Positions 1-13,443 of a stretch of DNA of 64,000 bases are shown here, one piece after another (the stretch's first letter is position 1; each line of letters opens with the position of its first letter). The notes beneath the pieces are model-generated. The model was not told the DNA's origin. It saw nothing but the letters and a program-made list of their open reading frames with translations, and did no database searches. A program made the position numbers and the translations under genes. The DNA is from Dermatophagoides farinae. Its lineage: Eukaryota > Arthropoda > Arachnida > Sarcoptiformes > Pyroglyphidae. Where the stretch lies: contig NC_134686.1 of NCBI RefSeq assembly GCF_024713945.1, forward strand, positions 2,566,001 through 2,630,000. Reading direction: 5' to 3'.

Positions 1-3000
1 ATTTCATTGATGATGATGATGATGATGATAATGATGAGTGTGTGAATTAAATAGATTCGGTTGGTTGAGAATCAATTCTATTGATGATTGACCTTAAAAA
101 ATGGCTAAACAAATAAATTTCATCTTTGTTTCTTCAAGGCATTTTTAGGCCAATGATGATGATGATGATAATGATGACAGGAATTTGATTGGATTCATCT
201 TCATTGTGTGTGTGTGTGTGTGCGTGTGTGACTGTGAATGTTTACTTTAATCATTTCCGAGTTGAACCAAAGAAAAGATTTTGATAATTTCAAAAAAAAT
301 GGCTTGAGTTGAAAATAGATGACGATGATAGAACAGAAGACCACCACAATCGATTTTATCGAAAAATAGTTACATATATAGTTTGTGTTTGTTTCTTCGT
401 TATATAAAAAAAAATTCTCAAGATAGGTTTTCATCACACCATTTAACGGTAAACACAATTAATTGGTGATGATGATGATTCGGTTCGCTTGATGATTGGT
501 GGAAAATATATTTTTTTTTTCATCGATTATCAACAACAACCATTATTGTGATTATATGAAATATAATAATATATCAAGCACGACCAATACAAATTCGAAT
601 TAGGAACAATCAATCAATCATTTTTTTTGATTATTTGATTATGAATAATTTTTTTTTTTGTATACAAGCAAGTAGATCGATAAGTTTTAGATTTTTTGAT
701 TTGATTTTTGCTAAAAAAATGCAATGCAATCAATAATTATTTGTTTTTATATCCAATCCGTCCATTTTGTTGTCGGTAATTTTATTCATTTTTCAAGGTT
801 GAAAATCTTTTTAAAGATGCATGATGAAGGTTTCTTTTTTCACCCAAATGACAAGGTAGTTGCGAACGAATTAAAGATGAATTTATATATATGGTATCAT
901 GAAAAAAAAACAAACAACAATCGTCATCATGATGATGATGATAATCCTAAGATCATGATTTAGACCTAGATTCATTTCTTCATTCATATATTTCACATTC
1001 ATTCAGCCGTTTGTTGTGGTTATATGTGAGTCATCATGATGATGATGATGATGATGATGATTAAAATAGCCAAAAATTGATACAAGAAATGCATATTAAC
1101 ATGAGCATGATAACAGTGGTTAACGGTCATGATTTATCGTAACCATATATCAGACGATCGAATCAAGTTTTATTTCAACCTGTAAAAAATCCACATATAG
1201 ATAGATTTTCGAAGGAAACAATATGACGAAATCATTTATATTCAGCAAAGGTTGAAACCAGTGTAACTTTCACAGCCAATGTAAGAAAAAAAAAACGAAA
1301 ACTTATTTTTTTTTTACCACGGATCTTATTATTATTTCAAAATTCGATTCACCTAGATCGATGGGTAAGTAAAAATAATAAATGACCATCATCATCATCA
1401 TCATTATCATCATACCTTGGTTCAATATGAACGAAAAAAAGAATTTCGGTAAATCGTAACCGGTAAATATACAGATAATTCGAATGAGAATTTTGTTTTG
1501 ATTTTCGAACACATCGATTACCGTCATATGATTGATTTCCTTATATAAATGCTAATCACATATATATACAATGTGTACTGATTTACATTTTTTGTTTTTT
1601 TTTTTAATCAGACAAAATTCAAAATAAACTCGAAAATAAAAAAAAGGTGATGATTTATAATGATGACGGTGATGATGATGAGAACTAATTTTGCATAAGA
1701 TAAATATCATCATGATAATAATGATGATAATAAGGTGAAAATTAATATATCAAAAAAAAAAAGATGTCATCTACTTAATGAAAAGCTCATTATATTCTTT
1801 GTATTTATGCGCAAGCGTAAAACGAAAATCTTTATTAATTATATATTCAGAAGCGGATTCTTTGTTCTTATTATTTTTTTTGGCGGTCATTTTTCTTGAG
1901 CTCATTCTTTTTTTTTTGTTTGTTTGTTCCGAACGATAATAATAAAATGATGATGATAAAAGAAAAGAAATCTGTGTGTGTGTGTGTGTGACCATTCAAG
2001 AATTATCGTTATCACTATCATCATCATCATTGCCATTTTTTTTCGTTTGTTTGTTTGTTTGTGTTCAAATATACCATGGATGTGAATTGAATGGAAAGAA
2101 AAAAAACTGATACGAACGATGAGCAAAAAGCTTGGTAATCGAGTTCAATGTTAAACTGGTTCTTGTCCTAATTTTTTCTTTTTTCTTTCTTTTTTTTTTC
2201 TTTCCCCTTTCTTCTCAGATATCCATCATAATGATGATCATGATCATGATCATCATTGCCACCTTGAACATCATTTTTATACCAAAAAGGTATTTCTGTA
2301 TATGTGCGAACCACTTTTCCATCCATGTCCATATTGTTGTTGTTTAGTTCAAATGAATGAATGACAGGAGGAAAGAAATCCATTATCATCGACGCCATTG
2401 CATGATGATGTGGCATGATGGTGGTTGGTTTGTTGTTGGATGGTTGCTGGCCACCGGGTATCCAACTATTAATGGATCATATCTTTTTTTTCTTCTTCTT
2501 CGTTCACTGGTAACGGTGATGGTCAACATCTTAGATTTAATTTTAACCTACACCGAAATGCTATTATGTTGTAATGATGATGATGATGATGATGGTTAAA
2601 AAATCGTTCGAAAATCTTCATTTTTGATTTGATCAAATGAAGAATGAACAAAAAAAAGACACACACGATTCGACTAACATGAAAACATCATTCTTCCGTT
2701 TCGTTGTTTTTTACTTTTTTTTTGTCTTGAAAATCAGTATGACTTGTAACACCGATTTGGGTATTGCGTTTTTTTTTCTCTCTCTCTTTTTTTGATACTT
2801 GAAAGTTGAATTGTCGCTCATTTCGAATTGAATTCGAAACAATTAATAACCAGCCATGATTATAATAATGATGACCAAAGTGTGGTGGACACACACACAC
2901 ACATGCAGACAATCATTTTGCTGATGACCATCATTGTTGTTGAAATTTTTCTTCTTACTGGCTATCTATTTGGATATCTTTTTTTTTATTTTTGCACCCT

Positions 3001-6000
3001 AATTAAATTGAAATAGGGAAATGATGATGATGATAATTATAATCACATGACAAATTTTTTTTATTTCTTTTTCTCATTGTCCAGATTTTTTTTTGTTTTC
3101 TTCTTAATTATTTTGGTCGATTTAATTTACAACAACAACAACAAAAATAATGTCTCATTACATCATCATCATCATCATTGTGTGCCTGTTGTTTGTCATG
3201 TTCTTCACCGATTATCATTGGGCGTTCACACCTATTTTTTATTCAATTCTAAATTGATTTTGACACCTTTTTTACAATTGATGAATATTCTCTCACATAC
3301 AACAACATGATGACTGTGTGAATTTTTCCAAAATGAATGAGGGTAGTCCATAAATGTAATCATCATCATCTTGGTTTGTTTCGAAATTCTTTTTTCTTTT
3401 TTTTTTTTTTGAATGCAATTCGATATTGACGATGCCAAGATTAACTTTTTTTCCATTGGTGAATTTGATCTACATTCAAGATATGTTTTGACCATGAAAA
3501 AAATGATTTTTTTTATGACTTATGATGATGATGATAATCGATTCGATTTACTTTCAATTTACAATCATCCATCAAACAACAACAAGATTATAAATTGTTA
3601 TCATCATCATCATCATTATTATTGTCGCTTGTTGTTTCAGGTTGACATTTCTTCACATGATCATTAACATTGAATCAATTTATAAAATAACGAAAACCAT
3701 AGTGAACAAGAGAAACATTTTTCAGTACGTGTTTTTTCTTTCCACTGTTATTCATGTGTTTTTGGCCGATTTTTATATTTATATATCGATATATTACACT
3801 ATGATGATGATGTATATATCCCAATTATTATCAGTGGCTGATAGTTGTTGTTGTTGTTTTTATATATAAAAAAAAACATTCAAATTCAAATTGATTTCAC
3901 CATCAAAATAGTCGTCATTGGCCTTATTCATTCATAATTGTGTGTCTGTTTCGATCGATGTTGTTGTTGTTGTTGTTGATGATGTGTTTGTTTCAGACCA
4001 CTGCCATCATGTCAAATTATTTGTCCCTATTTCAGACTTTGTTTTTTGTTTTTTGTTTTTTGTTGTTGTTGTTGTTGTTTCATTTTTTGATTGATTCAAA
4101 TCGATTCATTCATTTTGATTGTTGAATTCTTTGTTGTTGTTGTTGTTGTTTTTATGATTGAAAACAATTGATTGACATAGATTTTTGTTTGCTTTTCTTT
4201 TCTTTTCTTTATTTTTTTAGTGATAAAAGTGAAATTGTATTGGACTATTCATAGAATCAAGATTATAATAGAATCATGCATATTCAACAGGTGTGTTGAC
4301 GAAATCATATTGTACGTGGTAACCTTTATTTTGTCTATTTCGATCAATCGAACCATTGGCGATGATGATGATGAAGATGATGATGATAATGATGATCATG
4401 ATCATGGCCAATATGTATAGATGACCATGATATGAACATGAAACATGAATTTTTTTTTTTTTTTTTTTGTTATCCATGATCATGAATGGAATGTGAAACA
4501 TTTGATCAATAATGCTTAACACGTTCTCTATTTTATTTTTCAATTGAAAAACATTGCAAACAACCAAAAAAAGAGTCAGATGTTTAATTTCATTTTTTTT
4601 ATTTTTTATTTTTGATTGAGAAATCAATCTGCATGTCATATTGATGACAATAAAAAAAAACATTTTCAATTTGGCAAAAAGGAATGTCGAATATATGGTT
4701 GATGGTCATCTTGTTCAAGGTTCTTGTCCATTCTGAATAATCTTGGTATTGTTCGTGTATCAAGTTCATCTAATTTTTTTTTTCTGTTTTTAGACAATTG
4801 GTTTTTACGAATCCTTGACAATTTTTTTGTTTGTTTGTTGTTTGGACATGATTTGATGAAATTCTATTTGATTTTCTTTCCACCAAAATTCAACCATTCA
4901 TTCTACTTTCATTTCTTCATTTCATCATCATCATCATCATCATCATTCAATAATCACCAAAGACACTGCATTCCGTTATTTGGCGCCAGAAACCTGTTTT
5001 CTCTTGTTTGTAAATTTTGTCTCTTTTTTCGTATTCTATCAGTCTGCTCTTTTTTTTGGATTAGATTTTTTTCTGAACCATTGACGTTTACATCTGTTAC
5101 ATGCCGTTAGCATTATTAAAAAAAAACACCACTACGTTCACAGGTGATTCTCTTTCTTATTTCTTATTTTTTTTTTAGTTTCTTTTACTTTATACTGGAT
5201 CTGTTTTTTTTCTATCTATTGGATCGACCGATTTTTTTAATTTTTTTTTTTGTTCTCCCATCACCACGACTTCATGATCAGACAGTTTATGTCGACGATG
5301 GTCATCCGCAAACATCGTCGTCTTTTTTTTCTTGTTATTTGAATATTGAATATTGAATTCAGTCATAATGTGAAAAAAATTTTTTTTGAAACACCATGTT
5401 GTTGCCGGTGTATGATTGACACCTGTTGAGTGTATTCATTTAGATCTTTTTTTTTATCCAAACAGTTATTGTGTGAATTTCTTTGATCGCGACTGACGAA
5501 TTTTATTTTTTTTTTTTTCTAAATGAAAATATCAATCCATCATCAATATTTACATCGTTTTATTACACGTGCAAATTCCATCAAGCCATCAGCGAATAAT
5601 AATAACCAAAATGAAAAATTTGATCTAGATTGGCCTCGATTTTTTATTGTGGAATAAAAAAATTTTTTTTTGTGTATTGTGTCCGCGTGTTTTCCAAGTT
5701 TTTGTTCAAAAGAAAAAAAAATTTAACACCAGTCCAAGTGTTTCTGTGTGATGTGTGTGTGTGTGTGTGGGAGACTGATAATAATCACATCGCATTTATA
5801 TATTGATGTTGATGGTGAAGATACAAATATCATATCATAGCGGATTTCACTTTTTTTTAATTTTTTCGACATATTTTTTTTTACCATGAACACGTGTTCA
5901 CAACAATCAATTTGAATGGATTTGGATTCAACAATCATCATCAGATTAATCATCATCTGTTGTACAAATTGATAAACTTTTGATTTTTTCATAATATCCG

Positions 6001-6208
6001 ACCGGCTGCAATTGTATCACTAGTGTCTGTCTGTGTGTGTGTGTGTTTTTTAGTTGTCATTATCATGATGATGATGATGATGATTATTGTTGTTCGTTGA
6101 TGCCCAAAAGTAGCCATTTGTGGGCGTTTTTTTATGTATATCTTATGTTTGATGATTTTTTTTTTCGTTTTTTCCTAAAATTTTAAATCATCATCATCAT
6201 CATCCATA
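1..6208. other. Non-coding 5' flank, microsatellite-rich
   Basis: I see no supported gene here. The stretch is AT-rich and carries many short (ATG)n/(CAT)n runs (for example 1036-1061), GT runs (206-230, 1976-1990, 5752-5768) and poly-T tracts. Open frames on both strands translate to poly-Met, poly-His, poly-Ile or Phe/Leu strings, as expected from these repeats, and none has a recognisable domain. It presumably holds the promoter and 5' UTR of the giant gene that begins at 6209. I cannot place a transcription start, and I cannot exclude that part of it is an intron of a gene outside the window. Confidence 0.6.
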
Positions 6209-6286
6209 ATGGTTGATGATATAATGATGATGATGATGATGGAGAAGAAAAATATTTTGACGAGCATAACCACCTCAACTATTATC

Positions 6287-6318
<32 letters not shown>

Positions 6319-7286
6319 CAACGATAATGACAATTTGAATCAACAAATAAATACAATCAAAACATTGAAAAAAATGGACAAGAAACAACAAAATTGGTCC
6401 ACAATAATGTTTCCTGTTGTTGCTAATAATGTTGATGATGATGAATCATTCATTAACACCAAGAATGGTGATGATGATGGAAATTTAATGGAACAGCAAA
6501 TATTATATGATGATGGTCATAGGAAACGAAGAAGAAGAATTTCTAATTGTCAAATAAACATGAAGAATATTGAATTGAAGAACAATATTGATGATACAAA
6601 TATGAAATACTTTATTTGGATACGAGCGTGGTCGTCATCATTGAAAAATGTTGGTATAAAATGGCCATTTCATCCAATATGGTCATCATCATGTTTGCCA
6701 ACATCAATATCATCATCATCAACATCATCATCATCATCATCATTGTCATCACCATCACCGCCATATCAGTTTTATTTGCTATTCCTATTGACTATCATAG
6801 CATCCATATGTAGTGTAACGGATGCCGTTAAAATTATGGATGATCCTCATCATCGCCATCATCATAATCACCATCATTTGCATAATAGAAAAAATCTACA
6901 TTTCATACAACCACCATCATCATCACCATTATCCTCAATAAATCAGAATTTTCCATTTTTATTTACATCGTTCATGACAAGACAATCACCACAATCGAAT
7001 TTAAATGACGATCAATATGGTGAGGCTAGTGATGTTGTACAATCAATGATTACATCAAATGGTTTACCACCATCATCACCATATCAGAATATTGGTGATT
7101 TATATCAACATCATCCTCATTATCATTTTCAACAACAACAACAACAACAACATTATCCTCAACATCATCATCATCATCAATATTTTCAAATGGAATCATC
7201 ATCACCGAAAGAAACAAGTGTTGAACATGAATTATATGTCAACAACAGTGGACAGAATTCATCAACAACTGGTCAACAAAATCCAT
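6209..7286 (+). CDS. Giant mosaic gene, exon 1 (N-terminus, signal-like segment)
   Basis: Encodes 359 residues plus one base. It begins with poly-Met, then Thr, Asn and Asp runs and a basic RKRRRR patch near residue 105. A hydrophobic stretch (FYLLFLLTIIASICSVTDA, about 188-206) looks like a late signal peptide or signal anchor. It is followed by His-, Gln- and Ser-rich sequence. The exon ends at a GTAAGT donor (7287), leaving one base (T) of a split codon, and exon 2 supplies CT to make Ser, so the phase fits. The first ATG puts the signal unusually far from the N-terminus. ATG at 6602 (residue 132) would shorten the lead to about 55 residues. The long open frame and its composition support coding, but no domain confirms it. 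Confidence 0.65.
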
Positions 7287-10200
7287 GTAAGTAGAAAGAA
7301 TTTTTTCCTTTTTTTTTTGGTTATCAAATTGATATTGATGCATGCGATATCTTTTTTTGTGTCTTTTCGTGTGACAAAATTTTTTATATCCTACCTCGAA
7401 GCTAATTTGTGTTCCAATTTATTTTTTCGTTTTTTTGATAAAAATAACGTTTTTTCATTCACACTGATATAAACTACAATAATAATCCAATACTTTAAAA
7501 AGATCAAGATAAACGGTTTGATACAACTTTTGCTTTTGAATTTTATTTTATCTGCGATTTTCGTTCGAATGATGATGATGATCATCATCATCATTTTAAA
7601 AACGATCATGAGCTAAAAATCTGTAAATAAAAAATTTACCCTAAAACCATAATCGTTTCGTTTCGGTTTCAATTTATGTGTGTGTGTTTGTTTATCCATT
7701 TGATAATATCCATCTTTAAATTTTCTGCTGCCCCTTCCCCTCGGACAAAAAAAATTTCAAATCACTTTTTTTTCTATCAAGTTAATTTTAGTAATGATTT
7801 TACCTGTGTGTGTACCTGGAAAGTGCATTTTTTTTATTAATTTCATGTCTGCTTGTTTGTCTGTCTTTCAGTCGGTGTGTGTGTAGGTTATCATCATCAA
7901 ACTGAATGTGAATTTTTTTATTTTTTATTTCGGACATTCAAAAACTTTCCATTACTTGTGACCATTTCTTGTGATTTTTTTTTCTCTTTTTCTTTTAGTG
8001 TCAATTTAATATTGACTCTAGCCAATTTGGTTCATTTGGTTAAATTTGAAAGAAAATTATCTGTGTGTGTGTGTTTTTTTTTATTTGCAACAACTCGCGA
8101 ATAAATAAATTACATTACAATGAATTCAAAAATAGCAACAAACTTGCCGGGTTTTTTTTTATTTTTATTTTTATTTTGTTAATGGTCAAAATCATCTAGA
8201 CATTTTTACATGTTTCTGTTTCTGGATCGTTTTGAATCGTTTTCTGGCCATTAAGTTGTCTCGTTTATTCATTCATTCAAATTATAGATTTCGTGTGTAG
8301 AATATTTTTTTTGTTTTTTTTTGTCAAATGTCTGGTTATTATTTTGGTCTTTTGTATGTATGATAATAACATGTATGTCGTTTATTGTTGACATGTTTGT
8401 TTGTTTATTTGTTCACATTGGTGACAAACATGACAACAACAACAACAGCAACAACAACAACAACAACAACAAAAAGCTTTTTTATATAATTTAAACATAT
8501 TCATTCATTTCACATCATTCATTATCAATTGGAATTGAAATTGTTTTTTTTTTGAGCAAAACAAAACAATAACATTCCTGAAACAACCAAATTTTTGCAC
8601 TTGTGTATGATCTGATGATGGAACAATTAAGTATTGTTTCATTGCACACTTTTCTGCTTGTCATTTCGTAGTAGAAAAACAACAAACAAACAAACAAACA
8701 AACAATGATGATGAACAGCATGATTATGAGATTTTTTTTTCATATATAACACAAGCTTGTCATAGAATATAGCAGTGGTGAATGATAATAATAACACGAT
8801 GATGATGATGATGATGATGATACGAATTAAATGCAAAATTTTCTTGTTGTTTTTTTTCGATGCGTTTAGACCTTGGACTTGTTTCAACAAAATGAAATTT
8901 CCATTTCAGTATTATGTGCGTGTACATTATATAAAAATCATCAGAATGTTTTAATATTTTCGAAATCTTTTTTTTCAAATTAAACAACAACAACAATTGT
9001 CCATTATGAATGAATAATGAATGTGTCAGTTTGTTGTGGTGTTTTGTTTTGTTTTTTTTTTGTTTTTTGTTTTCTCAACAAATCAATTAAACTTGATAAT
9101 AATTTTCTCCATCAATTATCATTATTTTGCAGTAATTTTAATTATATTAAATTAATTTGTGCAAACAAAAAAATTGAAAATGAAAAAAAAAATTTTCCAA
9201 TTCAATTGTATTGGATCATCATTTTCCGGTGGCTAAAATTTTTTTATTTTACAATTGATAATGTTGATTGTCAAATTGTCAAATGGTGATTCAGATTGTG
9301 ACAGTTAAACCACAGTTTTTTTTGTTTTTGTTTGTTGCAAATAATTAAATCGAAAAGCCATAAAAATCATTGAAGCAAGTTCACATGGATTCTTTTTTTC
9401 GTTTTTGTTAATTTATTATTTCATCCTTGTTGATCAAGAAAAAAAAATTCTTGTCCTTTGAATGTCTTGTGTGTGTGTGTGTGTGTTTGTTTGGTTGGTT
9501 GGTTGTTAAAGTTTAATGACTTTGATCTGATGATGAACAATCATTCTTTTTTTTTATGGAGCACACACAAAAAAACACGTACATTTCATCCATTTTGAAT
9601 AAAGAAGTAGTCACGTTTTAATCTACTCGTTTTTTTTGTGTGTGTTGTGCTGTGTCCTTATCTCTATTTGTTGGTTGACTTTTTTTCTCTTTATTTTTTA
9701 AAAAACCATTTATGGTCATCCTTGTGATATGTGGATCCTGAATTACTGTTCCTTGTTTTTTGTTTTGTTTGCATGTTTGTCCCTTTTTTTTTCTTTTTTT
9801 CATTGTCATTGTAATATATTATCGTAAAATGAATCGAAATTGTCTAGTCTAGTTTTTTTCGGTGTTTCGATGTTTCGGTGTGGTTGTACCCTTTTTATTT
9901 AATGATATTATTATGATGATGATGATGATAACTATAAATTGTTTGATTGTCCACTATGTTTTGGTATTCAAACAACACATTTGATTGTCCATTTTGATTG
10001 ATTTCGAGGTCAACCAATTTCTATCTATTAATATATATAAATATTGACAATACATTTCATTGAATGAGAAAGCCGATAATTTTTTGTTGTTGTTTTTGAA
10101 TGTTGTTTTTTTTCTTTTTAAATTTGGGCCGAACACAAACAAGAATTGAGAGCAAACAAAAAAAAATTTATTTAGTAGTAAAATATAAATAACAAACAAG

Positions 10201-13200
10201 AACAAGAACAATAGCAATCATATATATAGTATGATGATGATAATAACAATAACAAACTAAACAACAAAGATTCGACCGAGAAAAACTGTTGGAGAATAGA
10301 AAAAAAAATGATAATCGATCAATCGATTTTCGATCATTCACAATTTTTTTTTTTTTTGTAAACCCGTTGTTCAGTTGTAATTTGAACATTTCTGCTTTCT
10401 ATAAATATGTTTGTGGTGGTGATAGGTAAATATTATCATCCACATTCATTTACCATTCCGTTTCATGTTTTTTTTTTCTTTGCTTCAAATTCAGTTTCAA
10501 ATGATGATTGTGGTGTGATTTTGTGGTTTCGCTTCATTTGTTATCGAGAGAATTTTTTTTACCCAAAAAAAAACTTTAATACCCAAAACAACAAACCTAT
10601 GAAATTGAGTTTTGACATGGACATTTTTTTTGTCTGTTGTGATTTGGATTCGATAAACCAGAGAAAAAAATTTTTTTTCTTTGTTTTTCATATTATTTTT
10701 AGTCATCGGTAACCAATTCGTTTCGGATAAATTGTTCATTTTATGAATAACCGTGTATCTAATATATATATCTCTGTTATGGTGGTTATTTTGAACAACC
10801 TGTTGCTGTTGCTGCTTGATTCATGTCATTCATTTGATCGTTGTCCATGGTTTATCATTATGAAATGATCCAATTTTTTTTCTTTGGATTTGAACGAAAT
10901 AAATGAATATAAATTGATTTCAAGGACGAAAAATGATTTTTGACATTGATGATTGGATGGAAATTTTAAATTCCGGCCGGTTTTTTTTTGCTGAGAAATG
11001 ATCATGTCTTTGTTGAAAATGTAATGAAAACAATCATCTGCCATAAAAAATGACATGACATAAAAGTAAAAATTGGGGTGGATCTAGTTTTTTTTTCTTT
11101 AAATTTTCATTACATTCCATGTCATTTGATCATCATCATAAATTTTTTTTTAAATGAATGAATAAACAACCCTCCCCTCTTACTTATTGCCAAAATGATA
11201 TGCATCAAAAAGTATGGAAACAAAAAAAAAAATAAAATAACGGGCGAGAATCCTGAATATATGTTTGTTCGTTCGTTTGTTTGTTGATGATAATGAAAGG
11301 TAGAATTTGAACGAAAAAAAAATTCGTTATGCTTGCAAAATGAATTGATTATATTTTTTTTTGTTTGATGTTTCATGTTTGTTGTGTTGTGTGTTGTGTT
11401 GGTTCACAATTCGGAAAACAATTTTTTTTTCTTCCATTACCATCATCACATCATATCTTAGTATGGACACACAATACATACACACACACAGAACAGAGTG
11501 TGGTATTGTATTATTTTTTTTTATCGTCTGTGTGTGTGTGTGTGTGTCACATCAATCATTTGATGAATAATACACATCTAGTAAAGAACAAATGGTGCAA
11601 ATTTTTCGAATAGTTCAAAGTTCAATGATAATAATGTTGGTAATTGTATGTAGTGAAGAATGGATGTGTACTTCTTTCCTTCCTTCTCCCCCTCTCCTCA
11701 ATTCTTTTTTTCATTCGACACTTACAATGTAATAGAAAGGAAATTGTTCTATTCGAAATAAAATAACCAAAGACTTAATCACATAGATAAACCATTTTTT
11801 ATCATTATTCTGCCAATCATTCTGTATGTATATATATATATGAATATGACTATACTGAACAAACACACTACCAAATTATTCGATGTATTCGTGTGCACGA
11901 CATGTGATAATCGATTGTAAAAAAAAAGAAAATGGAGCCAATCCCGGCATCGGATATATTTTCCATGTTTATTGTTATTATACATTTTTGTCCTTGATAA
12001 TGATGACGATGATGATGATGTTATTATTTATGATCTGTGAATTCATTTACCAGTTGGCTTTCATCTTTTTGTTTGTTTATTGAATTGGAATTTATTCATT
12101 TTTGTTTCCATCACCAGAAAAATTCAACAATGAAAAAAAAATTTGGTGAGAAAAAGTAAACATAAATTAACAACAAATTGTTGCTGTGTTCAGGTATTTC
12201 TGTTTTTATTTTCATCCTACCCTGATGTTTGATAATCAAAAAAAAAAAAAATTCAAAAAACTGGTAGTTTGCTCTATTTTTTTCAGGTATAATAATAATA
12301 TAAAAATAATAATGATATCAGAATGAATGACAGAAAAAAAATTTGAAGAATTTTAGTATAAAGACATTATATATTTGTTTGTTTCTTTTGGTTTATTTGA
12401 AATGATGGTCAAAAAAAAAAGATTTACCCCCTTTCTTTTCTCTTGTTTCGAGGAAAAGAACAAAAAAAAACCATAGCTATAAAGAAGGATGCGGCGATGA
12501 TTATGTATGTGTGTGTTTGTGTATTATTGGTATCAAGCTGTTGCTTTTCTTTTGTGTGTTTGCATGTGTGTATTTGAGTGCAACAGGCTTCCATCATCCA
12601 TCATCATATATGAAAACATGAAAAAAAATGATATAATGATATAGCAAAAATCGATATATGTGATGGTGGTATTTTTTTTTCTTTTTTTTGATAAATAGAT
12701 AGATATACATCATCATCATCATCAAACAATGTAACTATAACCACCACAACCACCATCATGATGATGATGATGATGATGATCATCATTATGTATCATCATC
12801 ATAATGTTCATGTTATAAATTTTCTTTCTTTTTCTTCTACTTTATTCCATGTCCATGTGGTCAATTTGGTTGATCAAAATGGATTTGTATTTGTTGTGTG
12901 TGTGTGTGTGGATGTCAGTCATTTTTTTGTTTGTGGTCATTTTTGGCTATTTTTAGGTAAAATTTTTTTTTGTTTACAATTTTATAAATTCAATGAACAG
13001 TAGAAATCAATTTCTTTTTTTGGTGGTGGTGGTGGTTGTGGTAATGGACAACCAAAAATAAAATCCTACCATATTCATAGAGAAATATATTATTTTTTCG
13101 GTGGTGATATCAGATAATCGGATATAATCTCGGTGCTATTTATACAATATTTCATCTTTTGAAAATTATTATAAAATGTTCAATGATGATCAAATGATGT

Positions 13201-13411
13201 TTTGACTAAATTGAATTTCAATATGAATTCAACTTAAAAGATTTTGTTTTTCATATTGAAATGATGATCATCATCATGATGATGAATGAATGAAATGGAG
13301 AAGCTTGAATCGATCAAAAGAAGCTTTTGTGTTTTGTTTTGTTTTGTTTTGTTTAGTTATTGTGTAATGTATGTATGTCAATCATTTATAACCGAATTAA
13401 ACATATCAGCA

Positions 13412-13443
<32 letters not shown>

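Noticed and set aside
4274-4669. 131-codon open frame on the - strand
   Set aside because: It is built from poly-T and (ATG)n repeats giving Lys, Ile and Met runs. It has no domain, no splice context and no codon bias.
4724-5110. 128-codon open frame on the + strand
   Set aside because: A Phe/Leu/Ser-rich string from T-rich DNA and a TCA repeat, with no signal of selection or a domain.
6616-6813. Overlapping frames inside exon 1 (also 7059-7472)
   Set aside because: Shadows of the coding frame; they translate the CAT/TCA repeats as Ile and Asn runs.
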